Shown in pieces: positions 7,003 through 14,433 of a DNA stretch of 34,830 bases. The position numbers and the translations under genes were made by a program. A model generated the notes under the pieces. That model searched no databases. It had not been told where the DNA came from and was given only the letters and a program-made list of their open reading frames with translations. This DNA comes from Planctomycetota bacterium. Lineage in GTDB: Bacteria > Planctomycetota > Planctomycetia > Gemmatales > Gemmataceae. Numbering within the stretch: the first letter of the stretch is position 1; the number at the start of each line of letters is the position of its first letter. Where the stretch lies: NCBI GenBank assembly GCA_021809185.1, contig JAKBAI010000023.1:1-34830 (forward strand), written 5' to 3'.

Positions 7003-10000
7003 ATGTCAAACGAGATGAATTTTCAAGCAACATTTCTAGAACGACTGGGAGATAGCGCCTCCAATCTGATCAATGGATTTATCCATTTTCTCGGACGGAT
7101 GTTAGGTTCGACAACAGAAGCAGAGATTCGGAAAGTCGGTTATCTACCAACGAAAAATCCCGACCAACCATATCAAATCAAGCCCGGATCGATACTGGAT
7201 CGCATCAATCAGTTCGAAAAGAAAATGGAAGCATTGACCGATAGTGAATTGAAAGAATCGGCAACGAAAATGCGCGAGCGGTTAAAAAACAATGAAACCC
7301 TCGAAGATCTATTACCCGAGGCATTCGCTGCGGTGCGGGAAGCCGGTCGGCGAACAAAAGGGATGCGGCACTACGATGTGCAGATGGTCGGGGGCATTAT
7401 TTTGCATCGCCGCGGCATTGCCGAAATGGTGACCGGTGAAGGAAAAACACTCGTTGCAACTTTGCCGGCATTTCTGAATGCGCTGACGGGCAAAGGGGTT
7501 CACGTCGTCACCGTCAACGACTATCTCGCCCGCCGCGATTGTGAATGGATGCTCCCGATCTATTCCGCCCTAGGACTTTCCGCCGGTTTTATCCAAAGCG
7601 ATATGGAAAGCGAAGCGCGCATGAAAGCCTACAATTGCGATATTACTTACGGCACCAGTAATGAATTCGGCTTCGATTATCTGCGCGACAATATGAAACT
7701 AGCACGCAATGGCGATAACCGTTTCCACCCGTTTTACCAACAAGTACAGCGGGAATTGAATTTTGCGGTTATCGACGAAGTCGACAATATTTTGATTGAC
7801 GAAGCGCGCACCCCGCTGATTATAGCCGGTTCAGCTTCTGGGGATCTGAAACTGTATGAAACCGCCAATCAGGTAGCTATTAAATTGACCGCCGCGGAGA
7901 AAAGTGCCCAAGCCGAACGGATGGCACAAATGGCCGCAGGAACCTATGTCGAAACCGAAGAAGAGAAAGAGGAGAAAAAAAAGAGCCCTGGCCCCAAAGG
8001 GATTTACTTCGATGTTCGCGAAAAGGAGAGAACCTGCCATTTAACCGATAAAGGGATTCGCTTGGCCGAGGAACTGGTCGGGGTCGAAAGCTTCTTTACC
8101 ATGGGGAATACCGAATGGCCTCATCTGATCGATAATGCCCTCAAGGCACACCATTTGTATCAGCGTGACCGGCACTATATGGTCATGGAGCACGAAGGGG
8201 AACGGAAAGTTATTATCATCGACGAATTTACCGGGCGTGCCCTCTTTGGCCGGCAATGGAGTGATGGTCTGCACCAAGCCGTTGAAGCCAAACACAAATC
8301 GGATGGGGTGAAGATCAAGGAAGAGAATCAAACCTTGGCCACTATCACATTGCAAAATTATTTCAAATTGTACAAAAAAATCTCGGGTATGACAGGTACC
8401 GCTTCGACCGAAGCGGGGGAATTCTGGAAAATCTATACCTTAGAAGTGGTTCCCATCCCGACGAATCGCAGCATGAAGCGGATCAATAATCCCGATCTGA
8501 TCTATTTGAATATAGAAGATAAATGGGATGCGATCGTCACCGAGATTGATAGTGTACATAAAACGGGGCGACCGATCCTGATCGGGACAACCGATGTCGC
8601 CAAATCAGAAATGCTCGCTTCGCTATTGAAACGCAAAGGTATCCGCTATGAGCTGCTCAATGCCAAGCCGGAAAACGTTACCCGCGAATCGGAAATCGTG
8701 GCCCAAGCGGGCCGGATGGGAGCTGTAACCATCGCCACCAACATGGCGGGTCGCGGCACCGATATTATCCTAGGCGGTAACCCTGAATATCTGGCCTGGG
8801 CTAAGCTGAAATCGACCTATGCTTCAAGACTCGATGTTCCCGACCAGGTTTGGAAACAAACAGTCGATGAGATCGAAGCACAAGAAAAAATGCGCGAAGC
8901 AGGCCGTAAAGTGGCCGAAATCGGTGGTCTTCATATTATTGGAACCGAACGGCACGAAAGTAGACGAATCGACAATCAGCTCAGGGGGCGTGCGGGCCGC
9001 CAGGGGGATCCCGGTTCATCCCAATTTTTTGTCTCGCTGACCGATGATCTCATGAGATTGTATGGTGGGGAATGGGTCGCTTCGGTGCTCACGCGCTTTG
9101 GCGCTCAAGCCGGGGAACCTATCGCCGGAGGGAGCTGGATTTCGAAACGGATTCAAGCCTGTCAAAAACGCATCGAAGAGATCCACTTTGAACAGCGCAA
9201 ACATCTCCTCGATTACGATGAGGTTATGGACGTCCAGCGCAAAGAGATTTATACGAAACGGCAAGCGATTCTGAACGATGCCAACTGTAAAATTCAATTG
9301 TTCCAGATGATGGAAGTAGAAACCGAACAGGCTATAGAAACCTATCTGGCCCCAGATTACGGGAGCGCTGAATTTGCCAAATATGCTTCTGCGAAGTTAG
9401 GGGTTGAGCTTGATCCCCGCGAAATCAACTCGATGAGCTGGGAAGAAGCCAACAATTACGCTCACGAAATGGCCCTCAACCATTCCAGTACCGTCGTGCA
9501 GGATATCCTTGATGAAAATCTCAGCATCGATGACGATCCGAAAGATTGGAAATGGAAAGAGGTTTCACGGATTCTACAATCCCGCTACAATCTAAAACTG
9601 AATGATCGCGAGCTGAAAAAAATTGGTCGCGACGAGATTGAACAAATATTACTCGCGCAGATCCGCGAAGCGGTTCAAGTAATTCCGCTTGACGAAGGAT
9701 CCAGTTTCTTCGATCCCGAGTATGGGGTAAATTCGTTGCAGCAATGGCTCCAGCGCAAATTCCATGTACAGATCCCCACTCAAGAGATCGATAGCAGTCT
9801 ACCCGTTGATGTCCTAACGGCAAAAATTGTAAAAGCGATTAAAGAAGCCTATGTCGAACGCGAAGTCAATTTCCCAATCGAAGTCGCGATGAACCATTTC
9901 ATGGCTGAAAAGAATTCCCAATTCGGCAGCCAAAAGTACGACCGCGAAGGGCTTCTGCACTGGGCGAAAATTCGCTTTGGTGTTGCTGCTGAATCCCTTA

Positions 10001-10917
10001 CTTCTTTGCAATTTCGCATGGAATCCCGCAGCAAAATTTTCGCTATTCTCAAGGAAGTCAGTACCAATTACTACAGCAAAATCTCGCAATGGGAGATTGA
10101 TAATCAGTTAAATGAAACTTTAGCTGGGACCAAAATTGCAGAACCAGCTGATGCCAAAGAATTATGCGATTGGATGAAATCGAGTTTCGATCTTACCATT
10201 CCAGTCGAAGCACTCGCGCAACAACCGAGAAACGTCATTCAGAATATACTCTGGAATTTCTTCGATCTTAAATATCGTCCAGAAATTCATAACACCGAAA
10301 GAAATTTACTTTTGGAAACGATCGATAATGCCTGGAAACAACATCTGCTCAGCTTGGATCACTTGCGTTCTTCGATTAGTTTGTATGGAGTCGCTCAATC
10401 CGGGGATCCGCGAATCATCTTCAAGAAAGAAGGGATGAAAGAATTCGAAGGGATGTGGAAAGGGATTCGTGATCGTGTTACCGATTCGCTGTTCCGAATG
10501 TCGGGCGAAGATAATACCGATGTCATTTTCATGGCACTAGAATCTTTGAAAAGTCTCGGGGTTCCTGTCGAAAATAGGGATCCGAACGAGTCCAACGAGA
10601 CGAGTGAAAATCGAGTCGATGGTAAAGAATTCGAATCCCCTCCTCTGAGACGCAATGTTGTTTCCGCTATGCTGAAAAATGCTAACTTGGCCGGAACCAA
10701 AGCGAATCCCGAATCGGCTCTTTCATCCCCCCCACCCGAGGTGAGAGCGAAAGCAGACCAGGAAAACAACGATATGACCACGAACTCTAGTGAAGGGAAG
10801 AAAAGAGAACCGATTCGAAACCAAATGCAAAAAATCGGCCGTAACGATCTTTGTCCCTGTGGCAGTGGTAAGAAATATAAAAATTGCCATATGAAACAGA
10901 CAACGCATCCTTCGTGA
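7003..10917 (+). CDS. secA: Preprotein translocase ATPase SecA, enlarged
   Basis: SecA is the ATPase that drives unfolded preproteins through SecYEG at the inner membrane. The motifs are clear: M-V-T-G-E-G-K-T (142-149), D-E-V-D (258-261) followed by I-L-I-D-E-A-R-T-P-L, M-A-G-R-G-T-D-I (581-588), and Q-L-R-G-R-A-G-R-Q-G-D-P-G (659-671). The C-terminal SEC-C zinc motif has C1284, C1286, C1295 and H1296. The family is usually 800-950 residues; this one has 1304. Most of the excess is between about 785 and 1092, inside the C-terminal helical region. There five degenerate copies of a 40-47-residue unit can be seen, before the normal sequence resumes at about 1098 (N-T-E-R-N-L-L-L-E-T-I-D-N-A-W). 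A low-complexity linker (1188-1275) precedes the zinc motif. The gene ends in TGA. It appears monocistronic, with hairpins downstream. Confidence 0.97.
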   Translation: MSNEMNFQATFLERLGDSASNLINGFIHFLGRMLGSTTEAEIRKVGYLPTKNPDQPYQIKPGSILDRINQFEKKMEALTDSELKESATKMRERLKNNETLEDLLPEAFAAVREAGRRTKGMRHYDVQMVGGIILHRRGIAEMVTGEGKTLVATLPAFLNALTGKGVHVVTVNDYLARRDCEWMLPIYSALGLSAGFIQSDMESEARMKAYNCDITYGTSNEFGFDYLRDNMKLARNGDNRFHPFYQQVQRELNFAVIDEVDNILIDEARTPLIIAGSASGDLKLYETANQVAIKLTAAEKSAQAERMAQMAAGTYVETEEEKEEKKKSPGPKGIYFDVREKERTCHLTDKGIRLAEELVGVESFFTMGNTEWPHLIDNALKAHHLYQRDRHYMVMEHEGERKVIIIDEFTGRALFGRQWSDGLHQAVEAKHKSDGVKIKEENQTLATITLQNYFKLYKKISGMTGTASTEAGEFWKIYTLEVVPIPTNRSMKRINNPDLIYLNIEDKWDAIVTEIDSVHKTGRPILIGTTDVAKSEMLASLLKRKGIRYELLNAKPENVTRESEIVAQAGRMGAVTIATNMAGRGTDIILGGNPEYLAWAKLKSTYASRLDVPDQVWKQTVDEIEAQEKMREAGRKVAEIGGLHIIGTERHESRRIDNQLRGRAGRQGDPGSSQFFVSLTDDLMRLYGGEWVASVLTRFGAQAGEPIAGGSWISKRIQACQKRIEEIHFEQRKHLLDYDEVMDVQRKEIYTKRQAILNDANCKIQLFQMMEVETEQAIETYLAPDYGSAEFAKYASAKLGVELDPREINSMSWEEANNYAHEMALNHSSTVVQDILDENLSIDDDPKDWKWKEVSRILQSRYNLKLNDRELKKIGRDEIEQILLAQIREAVQVIPLDEGSSFFDPEYGVNSLQQWLQRKFHVQIPTQEIDSSLPVDVLTAKIVKAIKEAYVEREVNFPIEVAMNHFMAEKNSQFGSQKYDREGLLHWAKIRFGVAAESLTSLQFRMESRSKIFAILKEVSTNYYSKISQWEIDNQLNETLAGTKIAEPADAKELCDWMKSSFDLTIPVEALAQQPRNVIQNILWNFFDLKYRPEIHNTERNLLLETIDNAWKQHLLSLDHLRSSISLYGVAQSGDPRIIFKKEGMKEFEGMWKGIRDRVTDSLFRMSGEDNTDVIFMALESLKSLGVPVENRDPNESNETSENRVDGKEFESPPLRRNVVSAMLKNANLAGTKANPESALSSPPPEVRAKADQENNDMTTNSSEGKKREPIRNQMQKIGRNDLCPCGSGKKYKNCHMKQTTHPS

Positions 10918-10928
10918 TTCGACGTCAA

Positions 10929-10953
10929 ACAGCGCACTCTGGGTGCACGCTGT
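10929..10953 (+). terminator. Candidate terminator hairpin after secA
   Basis: ACAGCG (10929-10934) pairs with CGCTGT (10948-10953), and an inner CAC/GTG pairing leaves a CA bulge. It begins 12 nt after the secA stop. A pyrimidine stretch (CTTCTCTACT) follows rather than a pure T-run. Confidence 0.4.
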
Positions 10954-11014
10954 CTTCTCTACTCGATTTGGCAACGCTGAGCGAGTAAATAAAAATGCCA
11001 GAGTGTAAAATCGT

Positions 11015-11048
11015 ATCGGGAAACACGAATATCAAATGGTTTCCCGAT
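11015..11048. terminator. Perfect 10-bp inverted repeat between secA and waaA
   Basis: ATCGGGAAAC (11015-11024) pairs exactly with GTTTCCCGAT (11039-11048) around a 14-nt loop. There is no T-run, so it could be a factor-dependent terminator, a transcript-end stabiliser or an operator for waaA. Confidence 0.35.
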
Positions 11049-11166
11049 TACTCTCCTATTATAAAAGGGAGTGTTAGTGAAGGGCAGAAATGATTCGGAT
11101 CTTGCCGCCTCAGATCTAAGATCGATGACATAATATCCGAGAAAGGATTCAACACGGATACCGAAG

Positions 11167-12585
11167 ATGTTTAATCTATTCTATTTTCTTGCTCTATTCC
11201 TGTGTTCGCCATTTCTGCTTTATCGTGCTTATCGAACAGGCCGCTATCTACCACGCTGGAAAGAACGGTTCTTTGGAACTAGAATTCAATTCACCCCCTC
11301 TTCAGCGAATACGAGCCTGGTCGTTTCTGGCATCACCGATAACAGCAACTCCTGTGCGGGTAAGAGAAATCGAGTTCTCTGGTTTCATGGTGTTAGCGTC
11401 GGAGAAATTCATTTACTCACCACTCTCGTTACCCAATTTCAACAGCAATCTCCCAATGATCGAATCGTCGTATCTGCTTCGACCGTAACCGGATACAACG
11501 AAGCCCAAAAGCGATTTCGCAACGCAACCGTTATTCAGGCCCCGTTCGATTGGAGTTGGGCGATTAAAAAAATACTCGATTCGATGCAGCCTAATCTGAT
11601 TATCCTTGCGGAAAGTGAATTGTGGCCTAATTGGTTAAAAATAGCAGAGAAACAACAGATTCCTGTCATCGTGATCAATGGTCGGCTTTCGCCACGATCA
11701 TTCAAACGGTATCGCTTAGCGAATCGGTTACTTCGTCTTCTGATTCTGAATCGAGTTCAACAATGGGTGATGCAAAGTGAAGCGGAAGCAGATCGGTTGC
11801 GCCAGCTCGGCGTTTCGGCGGATAAAATAGTGGTTAGTGGTTCGATCAAATATGATGGAGCCATGGTCGAACCTTCCAAAGACGAATTGGCGAATCTCCA
11901 AGAGCTATTTGGCATTCAGAATCATCATCTGGTGTGGATTGCAGGAAGCACCCATGCTCCAGAAGAAAAAATCGTTGTCAACATATTTAGACAACTCGCG
12001 GTTACCTACTCGAATCTTTATCTGATTTTGGTTCCGCGAAGCGCGGATCGGTTCCAAGAAGTAACCGAGTTACTTGCTGAGGCTCGCGTCCCCTTTCAAA
12101 AACGATCTGAACTAAAAACCTCTGCAAAGGTAAACGAGATCCAAACGGATAAGCCGCGGATACTATTAGTAGATACGATCGGAGAATTGGGAAAAATCTG
12201 GCATCTAGGCCATATCGCCTTTACGGGAGGTAGCTTGGATGGTCAGCGCGGCGGGCAGAGCATGATAGAACCTGCTGCGGCAGGTCTACCTCTGCTTTTC
12301 GGCCCACATATCTGGAATTTCCGGGATGCTGCCCAGCGTTTAATCGAATGCGGAGGGGCAAAAATAATCCGAACCGAGGAAGAATTTTATAACGAAATGG
12401 TCTTTCTCATCGACCACCCGGAAATCCGTAGAAACCGAGGGGATAATTCGCGGCAACTTGTCGTTCAGCAACAAGGGGCCACGCAACGAACGCTAAATGT
12501 TCTCGACCTCTGGTTGCAACGACAACAAGAATCGAGAACTCCGCTTCAAGAGAATACCAGTACCGCTCCACGAAAAGCGGGATAA
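11167..12585 (+). CDS. waaA: 3-deoxy-D-manno-octulosonic acid (Kdo) transferase
   Basis: WaaA/KdtA transfers Kdo from CMP-Kdo to the lipid A precursor at the cytoplasmic face of the inner membrane. The 472-residue protein starts with the family's hydrophobic anchor (1-20). G-V-S-V-G-E-I-H (75-82) follows, whose Glu80 corresponds to the catalytic base. Further conserved stretches are S-A-S-T-V-T-G-Y (103-110), A-E-S-E-L-W-P-N (148-155), I-N-G-R-L-S-P-R-S, and near the C-terminus E-P-A-A-A-G-L-P and G-P-H-I-W-N-F. An extra segment of about 20 residues at 43-66 separates the anchor from the first fold. E. coli WaaA has 425 residues. The ATG at 11167 has no strong ribosome site but begins directly at the anchor. 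The gene implies a lipid A-containing outer membrane. It is followed by a convergent gene. Confidence 0.93.
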   Translation: MFNLFYFLALFLCSPFLLYRAYRTGRYLPRWKERFFGTRIQFTPSSANTSLVVSGITDNSNSCAGKRNRVLWFHGVSVGEIHLLTTLVTQFQQQSPNDRIVVSASTVTGYNEAQKRFRNATVIQAPFDWSWAIKKILDSMQPNLIILAESELWPNWLKIAEKQQIPVIVINGRLSPRSFKRYRLANRLLRLLILNRVQQWVMQSEAEADRLRQLGVSADKIVVSGSIKYDGAMVEPSKDELANLQELFGIQNHHLVWIAGSTHAPEEKIVVNIFRQLAVTYSNLYLILVPRSADRFQEVTELLAEARVPFQKRSELKTSAKVNEIQTDKPRILLVDTIGELGKIWHLGHIAFTGGSLDGQRGGQSMIEPAAAGLPLLFGPHIWNFRDAAQRLIECGGAKIIRTEEEFYNEMVFLIDHPEIRRNRGDNSRQLVVQQQGATQRTLNVLDLWLQRQQESRTPLQENTSTAPRKAG

Positions 12586-12748
12586 AAAGAATTCACAGAA
12601 ATAGGATTTCTATTGAGCTATTTTTACGCACCAACGGGCAAAAGAATCTCTCACTGGACTGGGAAAGTCTATCTGTAAGTGATGGTTGAAGAGCAGGTTT
12701 TCTCAAGCGATTTGCCCTTCAAATGCTGATCTTACCCTGGCTTAATAG

Positions 12749-12816
12749 AATGAGCCATTAAGAATGGTTCAATAGCAAGGGTTCAATTCAATAGCAAGGG
12801 TTCAATGGCTCGTTTT
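12749..12816. terminator. Long-stem convergent terminator enclosing a 19-bp duplication
   Basis: AATGAGCCATT (12749-12759) pairs with AATGGCTCGTT (12804-12814) over 11 positions including one T-G pair, and TTTT follows on the plus strand (12813-12816). It lies between the converging ends of waaA and the transglutaminase gene, so it may serve both. The 44-nt loop consists mostly of a tandem duplication, which is unusual for an intrinsic terminator. Confidence 0.45.
12768..12805. repeat. 19-bp perfect tandem duplication
   Basis: TTCAATAGCAAGGGTTCAA occurs at 12768-12786 and again, unchanged, at 12787-12805. Confidence 0.9.
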
Positions 12817-12833
12817 GATTCGAATGGCAAAAA

Positions 12834-13847
12834 TTATCGGTCGGTTTGCTGTTGCTGGCTCTGTTGTTGGCGATAATTCAGCCGGCGAATCTGTTGATAG
12901 AGACCACTGGAATTGTTGTTTAAACCTCGTTCGGAGCTTTGTTGCTGTTGTTGTACCCACGCAGGGGCGGTAAGCTCCAACAAATCGTTAGGAACTTTAT
13001 CGACAATTTGCACGAGAACGTTTACCTGAATCATCTCGCGAACATTCGCACCGCGCCAGACCCCGCGATTAGGTGGCACATCGTTATAATCACGGCCAAT
13101 AGCCGCAATGATATATTCATCTTCAATCCACTTGCCGCGCGTTGGATCCAGATCGACCCACCCGACCTCCGCTCCTCCCCAAATCTGACACCAAGCATGA
13201 GTCGCCAGTTCACCGGCCTGATGAACATAGCCAGAGACATAACGGCAAGAGATAGCAAAAAATCGAGCTAGGGCAATAAAAAGATGGGTAAAATCTTGGC
13301 AGACTCCCTGACCAAGCCGTATAACCTCCGCGACAGAGCTTTGCGTGGTAGTAACCTGTTTTTCGTAACGCAGCTTGGTTCGTACAATATCCATTAATTG
13401 CGAAGCCGATTCATATAGATTATTTCCTTGAATAGGGGGAAGAGTGGCAAACCACCTTAAAACTTCACTATTGGGTCTGGTTAAAGGGGTATAACGCAGA
13501 AATTCCATCGCTTCCAAAGCAATTGGAAATACCCCCTCATCAGCGGGATTGGTGGTATTGTTATGGATTATATTTTTCAGGCGATCGGGGGATCGGCGAT
13601 GACAACGGGTGCAGCTCGATGCTCGAATGAGAATTTCTGAGTGCTGAGGCATAACATTGAACATTTCCACCCGATTACCAAATCCATCTCGATATTCCGT
13701 TATGGGTACCGATGGTACAACCTTTAATTTATAACCCAACACGGTTTGATCTTCATTCGAAAGCGGGGACATTCTTATTTCCATTACCGATTCAATCACC
13801 GGTTCAGAATAAGTAAAGCGCGTCTCGTGATCGATGCGAAACAACAT
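12834..13847 (-). CDS. Transglutaminase-like cysteine peptidase family protein
   Basis: The 337-residue protein has a bacterial transglutaminase-like N-terminal beta domain (1-80, F-R-I-D-H-E-T-R-F-T-Y). A transglutaminase core with the expected triad follows: C183 in G-Q-G-V-C-Q-D-F-T-H, H217 in A-T-H-A-W-C and the Asp of W-V-D-L-D-P-T (D234). Such proteins are peptidases or amidases rather than proven crosslinkers. In many bacteria they sit beside alpha-E and ATP-grasp-type genes, but no such partner is present here. No signal peptide is apparent. The last 40 residues are low in complexity (runs of Gln and Asn, starting at 299). The ATG at 13847 has GGGA and AAAGG upstream. The substrate is unknown. 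Confidence 0.88.
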   Translation of the reverse strand: MLFRIDHETRFTYSEPVIESVMEIRMSPLSNEDQTVLGYKLKVVPSVPITEYRDGFGNRVEMFNVMPQHSEILIRASSCTRCHRRSPDRLKNIIHNNTTNPADEGVFPIALEAMEFLRYTPLTRPNSEVLRWFATLPPIQGNNLYESASQLMDIVRTKLRYEKQVTTTQSSVAEVIRLGQGVCQDFTHLFIALARFFAISCRYVSGYVHQAGELATHAWCQIWGGAEVGWVDLDPTRGKWIEDEYIIAAIGRDYNDVPPNRGVWRGANVREMIQVNVLVQIVDKVPNDLLELTAPAWVQQQQQSSERGLNNNSSGLYQQIRRLNYRQQQSQQQQTDR

Positions 13848-14433
13848 ATTATTCCCAGCCTTTCTGTTTTATCATCCTTCGTTATTTCTGGTATTGTTAT
13901 TATTCTAATTCCAGAAAGCAATTCATTTTTTCCAAAACAATGAGAATCTAAGCGGCACATCGAGCTATTTTAATCTTTAATTCAGAATTATCCTCGAATC
14001 GGGTTCCCGTTAACCCTAATCGACACATTAGCACAGATAAGAGAAGGATATATAGCATATTGATCTTGACGAGAATTAAAATCAGTGAAAGAATGCGCAA
14101 GATTGTCAACGGTGTTTCGTTCACACTAATAAAAAGATATACCGGAAAAGATATACCGGAAATAAATACCAGAGATATATACTGAAAAAGAGTAAAAGAA
14201 AGCAAAGAGAATAGAAGACTAGAATTAAAATACAGCAAATAGAGATAGATAAAGCCCATACGAAATACGTAAATACATTATTCATAACAAAAAAATCAAA
14301 GCACAAATAAGAAATATAGGTTAGAAGAATCGAGAATTTGAAGAGGCAAATGCCTGCAAGTTAGATTCGCAAAACCAAAAGATTTAATAGATAAAATAGC
14401 AGATAATCGATTGCAAACAGGACTGGAAAAACC
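13848..14433. other. Divergent AT-rich gap, no gene supported
   Basis: The gap lies between the divergent transglutaminase and TPR genes. The plus strand is strongly purine-rich, which opens a minus-strand frame (13948-14259) with a monotonous hydrophobic translation. I reject it as a composition artefact. A 14-bp duplication lies at 14136-14163. Confidence 0.5.
14136..14163. repeat. 14-bp tandem duplication
   Basis: GATATACCGGAAAA (14136-14149) is followed directly by GATATACCGGAAAT (14150-14163). Confidence 0.75.

Noticed and set aside
10395-10937. Minus-strand 180-codon frame opposite the 3' end of secA
   Set aside because: It lies antisense to the well-supported SecA reading frame, including its zinc motif. 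It is a mirror of secA codon use.
13948-14259. Minus-strand open frame of 103 codons with a strongly hydrophobic translation
   Set aside because: It lies in a purine-rich stretch whose complement naturally reads as Leu, Ile, Phe and Ser codons. There is no ribosome site and no recognisable family, and a second overlapping frame is equally hydrophobic.
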